From: Botryosphaeria dothidea
Lineage: Eukaryota > Ascomycota > Dothideomycetes > Botryosphaeriales > Botryosphaeriaceae
Assembly: GCA_011503125.2 (NCBI GenBank)
Contig: WWBZ02000051.1
Location: 2,356,001 to 2,420,000, forward strand
Length of the DNA stretch: 64,000 nucleotides
Direction of reading: 5' to 3'
Below are positions 33,091 to 44,789 of this stretch, piece after piece (the stretch's first letter is position 1; the number at the start of each line of letters is the position of its first letter). The notes under the pieces were generated by a model, which saw nothing but the letters and a program-made list of their open reading frames with translations, ran no database searches and was not told the DNA's origin. Made by a program: the position numbers and the translations under genes.

Positions 33091-34264
33091 TTTGGATTCG
33101 GTTGTTGAAGGTTTGGTAGAGGAGTGATGAGATTTGGTTGATGAATTGATTTAATGCTTGTTGTTGGTTATTCTAGCTGGAGGTGCTCTAGGGGCTCTTT
33201 ATATACATTTGCCTGGTGGCACTGCTATGTTCTCCCTGTCTGTATGACATTCGATGGAGCACAATGAATACGAGTGTGACCGCCCACGCTCCCCACAGCC
33301 CACAGGCGCGCTATGACGGAGCGCTTGCCAGCCGCTGGACATAGTCCTCCGTAAAGAAAGAGGGGGCTCAGCCCGCAGCGGAAGAAACGGCCGGGCGGAA
33401 CTGCTAAGGGTGGCGCCAAAGCATAACGTACACGCGCGCGGATCCGTTCCTGGTTCGGCCGGGCGTGGTGCGGCGTATTGCTCGAAGTAGTAAGGAGCGG
33501 GTGGACGAGAATGGTCGCCTTTTTCAGGCGCGTTTCTAACTAAAGAAGCATGCGAGTGACGTCGATCGATAAAGCTTCTGATATCCCGGTCTTAACAGAG
33601 CAGTGCTGGGTGGCTGTGTTGCAGCAGGATACGAGGTTCAGTTACCACATGCATTCGGCATGTCTTGCCTCCTGAATGTGCGCGGTCGTTGCGTGGCGGG
33701 CTAAGCTGATTTTGTTCTATTTTCTTAGTGAGCGTGCCGTGCCGCCTGGTCTGACCGGCAGTGCTGATGGGCGGATTGGAATTGCATGGACCGAAAAAGA
33801 GCTGAGCTTTGACGATAGCTCCACGGAGCTGGTGATGGCATGTGTCGGGGGACGCGGCACAGGCATGCAAGGAGCTGAGCTTGCGCTGGGGCGTCGGAGT
33901 TGCATCGGGCTGCGGGTTGCACAGGTTTCGAAGCTGAGCTTGTTAGCTGCATTGGAACCTCTCTTCTGTAGAACGGTGAGCAATTGCTGGACTATGGAAT
34001 ACTATAGAGCTAACGGTGGCTGGGAGGAAGCGAGGGGGTGAGGGCAGCTTTGTTCTGTAGGCGGAGATAGCGCTCTATAGCCGAACAGCTTCGTCTCTCG
34101 CCATCCTGCCTGCAACAACTTTTCTGGGGAAGCTCCGGTGCACAGCGCAACACCGCCGCGGCCCTCCACCATTGCCGCACGCGCAGGCAAGCTTCAGCCT
34201 CGAAGCATGAGACAATAAGCTTCTTCTCACAACAGCTTGGATTTCCTTTTCCCTTCTTCCGACT
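33091..34264. other. Divergent intergenic region, secreted protein gene to membrane protein gene
   Basis: About 1.2 kb with the TATA box of the secreted protein gene at 33197-33205. The part next to 34265 is CT-rich (CTTCTTCTCAC and CTTTTCCCTTCTTCC), a typical leader. A 121-codon plus frame at 33676-34041 has no recognisable content. Confidence 0.5.
33197..33205 (-). promoter_or_regulatory. TATA box of the small secreted protein gene
   Basis: TATATAAAG on the minus strand lies about 105 bp upstream of the ATG at 33090, followed by a leader with short repeats of TTGTTG/TTGGTT character. A strong TATA box suits a highly or conditionally expressed secreted protein. Confidence 0.6.
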
Positions 34265-35356
34265 ATGAATCCTTTCCGCCTTCTTCAGTCCTTCCTCAAC
34301 CGCCTCCTGCCCTTCACCAGGCCCGGCACGCCACTCCTTCAGGACCTCGTCCACACGCTCGCTCTCTGCGCTTTCCTCTACTTCGCACCGACCATCTTCG
34401 AGAACAGATCGGCGCGCCCAGGAGGACCACCGCCCCTCGGTGGTGCTGGTGCCGCGCCCACCGACGGCCCGCGACCTGGCCGCACTGCGGCTGCGCCCGA
34501 CCGCCAGAACCGCGATGAACCCGATGACCCCGTGCCCCGCGCTGCTGTCGGTGGTGATGAGCTCCCCGCCGAACACGAGGGCCCGGATGTAGATGGATTT
34601 GCCGACGATGCGCAATTTGACGAGGGGGATGATTTCGAGGAAGAAGACCTGGCTGCCTTCGAGGCGGCAGGTGGAGGGGCGCAGCAGCCCTTCGTTGAGG
34701 ACGCTGAGGATACAGACGGCCAGCCCGGCCCCGCTGCGAACCCCGCCGCTGGCGCTGCGAGACGTGCGGCCGCGAACAGGCAAGTCGGTGCTAAGAAGGC
34801 GCGGTCGATCGCCAGGCGCGACCAGCGCCGCGCCTACCACGAATTCGTGAGGTCGCAGGCCGAGGCGCAGCGCGCGCGTGACGCAGAGGGCGCGGAGGAG
34901 CGCGAGGCGGAGCTGTTCGAGGAGAAGAGACGGCGCGCGGTGGCAGAGGCGGCGTTGGAGGAGAAGGCGAGGAAGGAGCGCGAGGAGAGGAGAGAGAAGG
35001 AGCGAAGGGCAAGGGAAGAGGAGATAGCGGCGCAGCAGGAGGCGTTGAGGCTCGTCAGGGCAGGATTAGAGACGAAGGGTGCGCTGCAGGTGAGTGATGT
35101 GGTTGAGAGGATGGGGAGGGAAGGTCCAGGTGGAAGGGAATGGTTGGAGAAGCTGCTCAGAGCGGATGGGCTGGTGGTGAAAGGAAAAGGCCGGGATGGG
35201 TGCGTGAGAATGATCACGTCGGGCAACTGGGTAGTCAGGGTTGAGGAGGATGATATGCAGGCCGCATGGAAGAGGGCCGCGAAAATGCAGAAAGCAAAGA
35301 TAACGTTTGCGGATCTGGGTGAGGCGTTGGAGGAGGTCCTGAGGCATAAGGCATAG
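34265..35356 (+). CDS. N-terminal membrane anchor plus coiled-coil protein, UFBP1-like architecture
   Basis: A single exon of 363 residues. Residues ~25-45 (LLQDLVHTLALCAFLYFAPT) are a likely membrane anchor. An acidic, Pro/Ala-rich linker (~50-170) follows, then a long charged helix with runs of RE/EK/KER (~175-270) that should form a coiled coil. The C-terminal ~90 residues look folded and winged-helix-like: LQVSDVVERMGREGPGG, then LEKLLRADGLVVKGKGRDG, then VRMITSGNWVVRVEEDD. Membrane anchor, Arg/Glu coiled coil and C-terminal winged helix is also the plan of DDRGK1/UFBP1, the ER adaptor of UFMylation. There is no clear sequence identity I can assert, so this is an architecture comparison only. 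I do not recognise the family. Confidence 0.8.
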   Translation: MNPFRLLQSFLNRLLPFTRPGTPLLQDLVHTLALCAFLYFAPTIFENRSARPGGPPPLGGAGAAPTDGPRPGRTAAAPDRQNRDEPDDPVPRAAVGGDELPAEHEGPDVDGFADDAQFDEGDDFEEEDLAAFEAAGGGAQQPFVEDAEDTDGQPGPAANPAAGAARRAAANRQVGAKKARSIARRDQRRAYHEFVRSQAEAQRARDAEGAEEREAELFEEKRRRAVAEAALEEKARKEREERREKERRAREEEIAAQQEALRLVRAGLETKGALQVSDVVERMGREGPGGREWLEKLLRADGLVVKGKGRDGCVRMITSGNWVVRVEEDDMQAAWKRAAKMQKAKITFADLGEALEEVLRHKA

Positions 35357-35923
35357 ATGCAGCAACAAAACTGCACACACGGTTCTCAGATACCCCAAAA
35401 ATTGTTGCGTCTGTGGTCGCTTCGATCAAGTCGCGGTTTTAGACTGATTAGATATCGGAGTTATGGCATTTTTATGGAGTCCTTCTATAAGCTGAAGCAA
35501 CAATCATTGGAGCTGTAGCGCGCACGGTCAAGTTTTGCAGAACCACAGGCATGGTGAGTAGGGTGGGAAGGCCTGGCGATACTCGAAATCCCCACACCGT
35601 TGAGCGGACATCTTTGCAAATCGACGAGCCGTAACCTCGAACGGCGTTGCTTGTCCTGATCTTCCATTGCAAAAACCTCTGAGCACCTGCATGTGCACGC
35701 GCTGTAGTGTCTGTTGGTGCGTCGCGCGGCGGGTTTGGCGTTTCGGTCGGTCACGTGTCGGCTAAGCGAGTGCGTGCGGCACTCAATTGATCCGGCGCTC
35801 TGCTGAAATTATCCTCGACCACCACCGACGACAACCACCACCCCCCCCCCCCCCGCCGACGACCCGCTCACGACCTTCCCTTCAACTTAAGGCACCGTCC
35901 GCGCGTCAATACAGGTCAACATC
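35357..35923. other. Promoter region of RPS5 with 14-C tract in the leader
   Basis: The region lies between two plus-strand genes. Near the RPS5 ATG the plus strand is pyrimidine- and CA-rich, typical of ribosomal protein leaders, and includes an uninterrupted run of 14 C at 35841-35854. No other gene is seen. Confidence 0.5.
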
Positions 35924-36734
35924 ATGTCTGAAGGCGAGATTGAGGTCGAGAGCCCCCAGGGCTACCCCGTCCTCCCCAAGGACGTTACCGAGGAGATTGG
36001 CAGCATCAAGCTGTTCAACAAGTGGAGCTACGAGGACGTTGAGATCAGGGACATCTCCTTGACGTACGGCATCACCCTCCCTGCGAGTTTGAGTCTGCAA
36101 TTTTTGCGACAATTTTGGCGGCAACACCACTACTTCAGGACCGTGTGCTGACGCATGTCCACGCCCACAGCGACTACATCCAGATCCGTACTCCCGTCTA
36201 CCTCTCCCACTCCGCCGGCCGCTATGCCGTCAAGCGCTTCAGGAAGGCGCAGTGCCCTATCATTGAGCGCCTGACCAACTCGCTCATGATGAACGGCCGC
36301 AACAACGGCAAGAAGCTCATGGCCGTCCGCATCGTTGCCCACGCCTTCGAGATCGTACGTTGACCCGCGAAGACCGATCGTGTGCAAGAGTTGCGCGAAG
36401 TCCTAACAATCGGCAGATCCACATCATGACCGACCAGAACCCCATCCAGATCGCCGTTGACGCCATCGTCAACTGCGGTCCCCGTGAAGACTCCACCCGT
36501 ATCGGTTCCGCCGGTACCGTCCGTCGCCAGGCCGTCGATGTCTCGCCCCTGCGCCGTGTCAACCAGGCCATTGCCCTCCTCACCATCGGTGCCCGCGAGG
36601 CCGCTTTCCGCAACGTCAAGAGCATTGCCGAGTGCCTTGCTGAGGAGCTGATCAACGCCGCCAAGGGCAGCAGCAACTCGTACGCCATCAAGAAGAAGGA
36701 CGAGCTGGAGCGTGTCGCCAAGTCCAACCGGTAA
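35924..36734 (+). CDS. RPS5: 40S ribosomal protein S5 (uS7)
   Basis: Exons 35924-36063, 36171-36354 and 36417-36734 give 213 residues. uS7 binds the head of the 40S subunit near the E site and contacts the mRNA exit. Diagnostic stretches are [74 protein letters not shown] and the C-terminal [14 protein letters not shown], ending in the usual Arg. The introns join SLT to [10 protein letters not shown] and FEI to IHIMTDQNP. Length is as expected. The leader contains a 14-base C run. Confidence 0.98.
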
Positions 36735-37736
36735 ATTACTCTTCGACGATTTGCTTGGTCACGTAGGGGCTTTGTGGGGGGTTCTGTCTGTGTGGGAGAT
36801 ACTTTTTCTCTCTTCAGAGTGATAACGGGAAATGGTGGGAGAGAATCAAAAAGGACAGGTGCATCATTTTGGTGGTGGTTCGTATAATCATCCATCGAAA
36901 AGAAATCAATTCGGTTTTCAAGCTTTGAGAAAATGGTTTCTGTGGACCGGATTACTTCTTTGCTTGGGCGAGTGCACATGAAAGTTTTATACAAGGAAGA
37001 GAAAACCTCGCCTTACGTGGTGTGTTCACATCTTCATCACAGACAGAACGGAAAATGCCATGATTTTCGGACGTTCCACGCTCCCGTTACTCTACGGACT
37101 TGCCTACCTTTCATCATGATCGACAACCTGGCCAGACTCATGGGCATTCTTACAGGGCCCGATGACTTGACGAAGCAATGAACCAGGGAATATCAGTGAC
37201 CAGCCTGAAAGCTGACAAATTGTAGGCTTGTTACCACAATGTTACACGAGTGCAAGGCATTACACCTATTTCGGGTCGTATACAATTCGTACGCATCCAG
37301 AATGGCCGCAGGTATTCGTACACACCCATCGCAAGAAAGCCGGAATGGTACCAATACCCCGTGTGCAAAAGTGCGAAAGCTCATATAACTTTCAATCAGT
37401 ATCGCAGTGATTTAATCCTGTTGCGTTGTCGAGAACCCTCAATTTTACCTTGTTGACAGCATACAGCATAATAATTTGATCCAAGCATGAGCGTTGTGAA
37501 ATTCGATGATTTGATTGGCTGGCCTGGATAAACAGCAGGGAAGCACACGCTGTAGGATTGGCATGGGATGATCGTGGGATTCTTCCTTATGTTCCTGAGC
37601 GTGTTGACCACTACAATCGTCGCGTCTCTCCACCTCAGGCGCGTCGATGATCTCAACATTCTATCCAGAGTGTACCGCTAATCGCACAAAGCATATCCCT
37701 TAGTAGCCCAGCAGCGTTGGCTTGGGCAGTATCACG
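36735..37736. other. Intergenic, RPS5 3' side to HET gene
   Basis: About 1 kb, partly AT-rich. It should contain the RPS5 3' UTR and the HET gene promoter. No coding frame, tRNA or repeat was recognised. Confidence 0.5.
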
Positions 37737-39937
37737 ATGATCTGCTCGACATGTCTTGTAATGTTCTCTGTACTCCCTGCCAGGAGGGTCAGCGGCAGTC
37801 ATCACCAAAACGAGACACACCTCCGAACCGCTGCCGACGCTGGTTGCAAAATCTGTGTTGAGGTGATTTGCACCTGGTCTAAGAGGAAGCAAGGTAATGA
37901 AATTGCAACAGTGCATGGGGAATTAGGATATTTCAACTACGACATCACCCCCCCCCCCGGGATTAAACTTCATTCCGCCTCGCTATCAAGGCTGAATTTC
38001 TCGGAACTGGAAGATCTAGCTACATTACCGGCTTTAACATACTTCGGTCAAACACATTCCCGCATCAAGAAGGATACTGCGAAGGTATACTGGAACGATC
38101 CAACCCGCAGGAGCCGGAATGCCCCTGGAGTGTATATCAAGTCAACATGTCCAGAAGCTACCCAACGAGCACGGGACATCCCGATGTTGCGGAAGGCGCA
38201 TCACTTTGGCTAAAATCGTGTCGCCAGAATCATTCCACCTGTCGGAAGCTAGACGCTGCTCGCGATACGAGTTGGAAACCCAAAAGATTACTGGATATCA
38301 GCAAACCACGCAAGCCGCGCCTGGCCGTCACCGCATTAGAAGATATTTATGGGGGATACGCAACCCTTAGTCACTGCTGGGGACAGAAGCCCGACTTTCT
38401 TCAGCTCTCTTTCGAGGCCGAAGAAGCCATGAGAGGAGGAATCTCGTTTAAGCGTCTTCCAAGGACATTTCGAGATGCTATCTTCACTGCACATCGCCTG
38501 GGAATCAATTATCTGTGGATTGACAGCTTATGCATTTTGCAATCCGGGCCAGGAAGCAGCGAAGATTGGGCCGAACATGTCACTGCAATGCGTAAGGTGT
38601 ACAAAAACTGCATAATAAAAATTGCGGCCGATCGTACCTCAAGCGCTCATGAGAAGGCTTTTACTGAGCGTTCGCCTTTCAGCCTGCAAAGCTGCCGAAT
38701 TCTTTGGGGCCATGGAGACGAGAAATCCATGTGGACGGTCATTGGGACAAATCCGGACGGGAACTATTACACTGCTCCTCTTACTAGTCGCGCGTGGGTC
38801 TCCCAAGAGCGTATACTCTCTCCGAGAGTACTCCACCTGGGTATGGAGCAAGTGTGGTGGGAATGCAACGACCTCGGCTTCGCCTGCGAGTCCATGCTCA
38901 CTGGCTTTCGGCGGAATTACCCTCATTTCGGTTTAGAAAAGACACCTTTCTCAATACCCCAAAATCTTGTGCATACCCCCTCAGAGCAAGACGTCAAGAA
39001 GCATCAAGATTTTGTGTGGAGGGAGTGGCAACGTTGCATTGAAACCTATGCACGCCCAAGGCTATCGTTTCCGGAGAAAGACGTATTCGCGGCCTTTGCC
39101 GGAGTAGCTGAAAAGTTTGGCTCCTTATTTGGCGATGACTACGTTGCAGGGCACTTTTCCTCCATGCTGCCAATAGATCTACTGTGGTTCTGTAATAGAG
39201 CTATAAGGCCAGATCACTTGCTGTCTCGCGCTCCAACCTGGAGTTGGGTGAGTGTCTCCAATCTGGATTCTAGCCCATTGCTTGATCGGCAACAAATAAC
39301 GCATCAAGGCCCACATGACTTCTGCACCAATTCTACCTCATACAAATTCCTGGCCACTGTCATGGATACTAGGGTTGATCTGGTAAACAAGGGAAACAAG
39401 TATGGGCCGGTGAGATATGCGGAGATCACGCTAAAAGGAACGGTGCTACCTTGCTTTCGCCTCGACAACCATCCCGCTGTAACAAGTCACCAAGACGCCT
39501 CGAGAGATCGAAGAACAGCTCGCTTTTTCGATACTAATGACCCAGTCGCTCCCATGTTGAATCCGGGGAGGAGAGCAGATCACGGTCCCATCATGAAGCA
39601 CATTTGGGGGCTGTCAAGGACTGCATCGGAGATTTTGGCACCGTTGCTATTCGAGCTTTTCCCAGCTGAGAAGACATTCCTAACACCCAATGTAGTTATC
39701 AGGCCAGATAATCCCAAGTTATTTGACTTGGGTCAAGCGCTGGCACTGCCGGTACTGCAAGAACTCGAAACCCACGTGACCCAGGGCATTCTGCTAAATC
39801 CGACGCGAGCATCGCAAGAGGGACCACAGAAGGGAGAATATTATCACCGCGTTGGATATTTTAGTGTAAATGCGTTGGATATGGCGAAAGCAATGGGAGG
39901 CAGGTCATTCCCTTTGGGGAATTTCACCATTATATAA
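37737..39937 (+). CDS. HET-domain protein (heterokaryon incompatibility type); frame of 5' part unresolved
   Basis: The main frame runs to TAA 39935-39937 and carries the HET domain: YATLSHCWGQKPDFLQL, then LPRTFRDAIFTAHRLGINYLWIDSLCI, then EHVTAMRKVYKNCIIKIAAD, with RAWVSQERILSPRVLHLG further on. HET proteins trigger programmed cell death after fusion with a non-self strain. A usual HET N-terminus (MICSTCLVMFSV ... HLRTAADAGCKICVEVI, two Cys pairs) begins at ATG 37737 but in a different frame from the HET domain, whose frame contains the expected WLKSCRQNHSTCRK. One candidate intron runs from donor GTAATG at 37894 to acceptor CAAG at 38069; it joins the frames and has a TTTAAC branch site. 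A frameshift is the alternative; an 11-C run lies at 37948-37958. The C-terminal ~350 residues show no known domain. Confidence 0.8.
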
Positions 39938-40491
39938 TTGTTGTCTGTACAGTACAGAGAGTATCTCAGATGGGATTGTCATCGTGTAGAAGCAAAGACG
40001 CAGAGGAGTAATTGATAGAAACTCTGGTACACATCAGGATAGAAAGCCAGAATCACTCTCATTCTCAACTGTCAAGATAGTGCATTGCAACATAAACTCA
40101 AATTCACTCGATTTCCCACCAATCCTACAACCACAGACGTGACCAATTCAGCTTTTACACCATAATAATGCAAGCACACGCAACCTCTTCGCTCTTTGCC
40201 ACGCTTAGTCCCAATTTGCTAACCACGCTTGACACAAGCCAACGATGAACGTTTGAAAATGAATTGAATGCCAACGAAGAACGTAAAAAAAAGCGTAGAA
40301 TGAACGAGGATGGATGTGGGTATATCGAGCCGCACGCCCCCCAATCCACAAAACCCACCCAAAACGCCATCATAATGAATCCCAGTAAAACCAACCCTAC
40401 ACAAAGAAACCCGAACCAAGAAGAACATACAAGACGCTATTAAACCATCATCTAGTCCACTCAATCCCCTCTATCCCCTCATTCTATCTTC
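39938..40491. other. Convergent intergenic region, HET gene to coiled-coil gene
   Basis: It holds the 3' UTRs of two genes that end toward each other. It is AT-rich around 40060-40300 and has no coding frame of interest. Confidence 0.5.
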
Positions 40492-42481
40492 TTACATCGG
40501 CGCCGAAATATCCCTCCTGATACCGGCACCCTCGACCATCTGCTTCCGCGGCGTCGCCCTGCCTTCAGCCACACTCCTCGCCCTCCTTCTCCTCGCCTGA
40601 ATCTGCTCGAGTGCAGCCTCCCTGTCAAACGGCCTATCCTTGGTCGATGGCGTCCTGTTCAACCCAGCTCCGCTGCTGCTCCTCTTCTCGGCCGCGGTAG
40701 GCGTGGCGAAAGCAGAGTCGGCGGCGGCGCGGGCGAAGGTGGAGCGCGAGATGGTGTGGAAGTGCTGGACAGGCTTGGGCGAGTCGAAGCAGATGGGGAT
40801 GGTTGTCGTGGTGGTGACGGTGCGGTGGAAGTGGTTGGCCGGGGTTTGGGAGGGGTCGGCCGGCTGGTCGTCCTGCTCGTTGGGCGAGTCACGACGGCTG
40901 CCGTAATGGCCGTGCGAGGTTGCGCTGCGGCCTCGTTCGACGGCGGGCGTGCGTGGTGGTGAGGGGGGCCGGGATCCGTCGGCAGATGCTGCGGCCACCT
41001 CGTCCTCTGCCGGGGCGGGTTCTGTGGGAGCTGGTTCGGGGGCGGAGGCTTCGGTCATGATGGTGTCGTCAATCTGAGGCTGCTCCTCGCCCTTGGCGGG
41101 GGAGGGGACGCTGCGGAATGTGCCGGTTGTTGGTGAAAAGAGCAGCTCACGTTGTTCATCCGTCATAGTTGCGGACTGCGGTGGTGTTGCCGGGCGACTG
41201 ATGTTGACGGGTGCTGGCCGTTTCGAAACGGCATCGACGTCCATGTCATCGCCTTCGCTGATAGGAGGCGTCATGGTGACGGGAAGGCTTTCCTTGATCT
41301 TGGCCATCTCTTTTTCGAAAGTATCGTCGTGGATGTAGTTGTCGCCGTTGAGCTCTGCCATCCTGCACGAACAGCACTGGAACTGGCACTCCATCTTCAT
41401 GAACTCGACCGTATCCTCAGCACGCTCGCGACGGCGGCGCTCAGCAGCCAATTGCTCGTGGACAGCCTTGAGCTCAACGTTCTTCACAGGCGTGGGCGGC
41501 ACAACGTTCTCCTTGTCGGAGCTCTCCATCCTACGGAGCTTCGACGGCGACTTCTTGGGTGAATCAAATTCATCCTCCTCTCCGGGATTTGATGCCGGCA
41601 GAGCGATTCTGCCCTCGGCGGCTATCCTTGCAACCTCTTCTTCCTTTAGACTCGTCTTCAGGGCATCACGCTCCTCCTCGACGACCTTCATTTGCTCCTT
41701 GGCTTTCTGCAACTCTTCTTGCACGCCAATCAACTTGTACTCTGCTTGGAAAGCCTCCTGCTCGCGCTTAGAGACCTTAATTTTCTCTGAATCGAGACCG
41801 GACTGGGTGATGCGAAGAGAGTTTCGTGTGGCCTTGAGTTCTTCCTGCATCTTGACCAGAGCAGAAGACGACTTGAAGGCCTCCTTGCGGGCCTTCCGGA
41901 TCTCTTTCTCGTATAGGCCTTGTGCGTGGCTGTGCGTCTCTTTGGCGCGGTGCAGCTCCTCCTGTTCGGCCATCAGCATCTCAACTCCCATGACCGCCTG
42001 ATTGATCCGTGTTTCTTACCATCATTACTTCGACTCGCTTGGCGACCTTCCTCTCACGCTCCCTGCTCTCTTCAACCTCCTTCTTGAAACGGCGAGCTTC
42101 CTCGCGGAAACGACGGGCCTCCTTCTCGACCTCGTCCTTGTCGTCGCGCAGGCGGCGGGCGTCCAGCTCGGCCATCTCGCGAGCCATCTCGGCGCGGCGA
42201 AGAGCGGCCTCGTCGCGGCGGTGGACCTCCTTGTGGTCGCGGATGTCGAGCTGCTCGAAGCGGGCGACGACGCCGCGGACGTGAATGTCGGACGAGTTGC
42301 GCGTGTGGTGGGACAGCTTCGGCGGCGAGCCGAGCTTGAGGTTAGCGGCATCGGAGGGCGAGGCGGGCAGGCTGCCACGGCCGGTCATGAGAGGGGAGCG
42401 CATGTTGTTCAGGCGCTCCGGGGAGATGGCGGCGAGCGGCGAGCCGGCGGGCGATTGTGGTAGTGCTGCTTGCGAATCCAT
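40492..42481 (-). CDS. Coiled-coil protein of unknown function
   Basis: Exons 42481-42020 and 41961-40492 give 643 residues. Residues ~60-330 are a long charged helix rich in Glu, Arg, Lys and Ala, certainly coiled coil (ERERKVAKRVEVMM, ETHSHAQGLYEKEIRKARKE, FKSSSALVKMQEELKATRNS). The ends are Ser/Pro-rich and low-complexity, with many SP and TP sites in the first 60 residues. A conserved-looking Cys stretch (KMECQFQCCSCRMAELNG) lies near residue 355. The intron begins GTAAGA after VEVMM and ends CAG before EELHRAKETH; reading through it reaches a stop, so it is needed. It has a cytoskeletal or scaffold appearance. No family name is claimed. Divergent with RCM1. Confidence 0.85.
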
Positions 42482-42945
42482 TGTAGGATCGGGGTGGCTC
42501 GCGGGAACGGGCGAGACTTTGTCAGTGGGAGGGCTATTAGGGAGATTTTGGAAGTAGGGTTATCTAGGCAGAGGCAAGAGATTGCGGGCGCAGGCGGCTG
42601 GTGGTGTTGTATATTGCGGGAGTCTGTGTGTACGGCTGTTTCTCCGGCAACGGCGGCGGCCACGCGCCTGGCGCTGCGCAGCAACTGCACTCTGCACTGC
42701 ACTCGCTGCCTTTTACTCAAACTAGAGTGGCGCTCAGAACCTACCTGTCTGTGTGAAAGCCTCCGATTTCTCTATGAACTTCTGTCGCTGGGAACGGCAG
42801 CGACGCTGTGGGGGAACGACTGCGCTTAGTCGCGCTACGGCCACCCGTAGTTTCCTCGACCGCGTACGGGCGGCGCGGCGGCGCGGCTGCGCACACCGGC
42901 CATGAAAAAAGCCTGACCTCTTTAACTCCACCCCAGTCTTCCACC
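42482..42945. promoter_or_regulatory. 464-bp divergent promoter between the coiled-coil gene and RCM1
   Basis: Both genes start from this interval. It is GC-rich near 42650-42690 and 42860-42900. No TATA box is present. The CAACTCCACCCCAGTC-like pyrimidine-rich leader lies just before the RCM1 ATG. Confidence 0.45.
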
Positions 42946-44789
42946 ATGTCGCTTTACTATGAGGCGGCAAGCATCCTGCAGAATCAGGAAAATATCGGCG
43001 GCTCGCTCACCTCCAGGATATATGGCAAGAAAAGCCTAAAAAGCAAGCCCACCGCCATCTATGCCCTGGTGTCCGAGTCTACTAAGTGGTCCGCCGTGCT
43101 GAAGGATGTCGTCGAGAATAGTGGTATCCTGAAGCTGGAGAAAAAGGTTGGTGTAATCTCTCTTTCATCCCGTCTTCCTATCTCTCTTCGTCTTGTGTTC
43201 CGTCTTGCTGGTCCTATCAAGATCCTACCTCGCTATGTTCTCATTTCCTTCCTTTTTTTCTGCGACCAACCCACATCTGTTCGTACAAAATTTCTGACAG
43301 AGTCTCTAAGCTCACACCCATCCTGGCTGTCCTCCTCACGCACGATTTGCTTATATCAAAGGGTGGCGTCGCCGCTCCAGCAAATCATCCCCTAAAGCTC
43401 TCCATCACCAGGCACAGAGCCCGTCTAAGTGCCGAATTTGCCAAAATCCGAGTAAAGCGAGGGTTCAGCTCCCTTGATGCTTTCCGCCAGCATATCAATG
43501 CTGAGGCCGAGTCTGGCAATGCCAACGGAGATTCATCGGATCCAAATGAGCACCCTAGGTGGGTGCGGGTGAACGCCGTGCGCACGTCGCTGGAGACCCA
43601 GCTCAACACCACCTTCAAGGATTATGAGCAGAAGGAGGAGCTCTCGGACGTCATGTCTGCTCCAGCGAGCTCAATGGTGCTGCACGTAGACGATCACATC
43701 CCCAACCTCCTAGCTCTCCCACCACGAGCCGATCTCTCAAAGGTCAAAGCCTATCAGACAGGCGAGCTCATCATCCAAGATAAAGCTTCCTGCTTCCCCG
43801 CCTACCTCCTTAACATCCAGCCAGACGACGGCGATGCCATCGACGGCTGCGCTGCCCCAGGAAACAAAACCACTCATCTCGCTGCCATCGTAGCTCAGAA
43901 CAAATCGTCATCCAACAGCAAGAGAAAACAGCGCATCATCGCATGCGAACGCGACAAGCGCCGCTCTGGAATCCTTGAGAAGATGGTTAACCTTGCTGGT
44001 GCCGGCAAGATCGTCACCGTGAAGCAGCGTCAGGACTTCCTCAACCTGGACCCCACATCCGCCGAGCTCGAAAATGTCAGCGCAATCCTCCTTGACCCCA
44101 GCTGCTCCGGCAGCGGCATCGTCAGCCGTGACGACGATGTCAAACTTGTCCTTCCCAGTGCGCCGTCCCAATCGCAACAAACCACCGGTGACCAGCGCGG
44201 CAAGAAGCGGAAGCGCAAGGGAACCGCTGTCAACCAAGCCGCTGCCACGACGACCGCGACGCCAACCGAGAACGTGGGAGAAGATGGCGTTTCCCTTGCT
44301 GAGGAAACGCCAGTTGCTCCCACGGGTGCTGATTCTCTTAATGCCAGATTAGCGTCCCTCTCGTCCTTCCAGCTTAAGCTGCTCTGCCGTGCCATGACCT
44401 TTCCCAGCGCCCGCAAAATTACCTACTCCACCTGCAGCATCCACGCCCAGGAAAATGAGCACGTCGTTCTACGTGCGCTCGCATCAGATGTTGCGCGGAG
44501 ACAGGGCTGGAAGGTGCTGATGCGGGAAGAGCAGGTGGACGGGATGCGAAGATGGAATGTCAGGGGAGAGAAGGGTGCCTGTGACGGTGTAGAAAGTGTG
44601 AAAGGATTGAATGTAGACAGAGAGATGATAAGAGAGGCGTGCGTTAGGTGTGAGAAGGGCACAGCCGAGGGTACTATGGGCTTCTTCGTGGCGGCATTTG
44701 TGAGAGAGGGTGATGATGAAGAGGGTGACGTAGAGGCCGAAGAAAACGAGGAGGGAGATGAGTGGAATGGTTTTAGCGATGATGATTGA
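42946..44789 (+). CDS. RCM1: 25S rRNA m5C methyltransferase Rcm1 (NSUN5 family)
   Basis: Exons 42946-43146 and 43311-44789 give 559 residues. Rcm1/NSUN5 methylates one cytosine of large-subunit rRNA in the nucleolus, using SAM. Seen: the N-terminal part YYEAASILQNQENIGGSL and, after the intron, LTPILAVLLTHDLLISKGGV; the SAM site AAPGNKTTHLAAI near 247; motif IV DPSCSGSGI near 328 (SCSGSG is the NSUN5-type form); and motif VI TYSTCSIHAQENE near 437 with the catalytic-type Cys. An insert of about 60 residues (KKRKRKGTAVN, Thr/Ala/Pro-rich) sits between motifs IV and VI. The C-terminus is acidic. The acceptor CTCTAAG at 43310 is the one that restores KLEKK-LTPILA. Confidence 0.93.
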
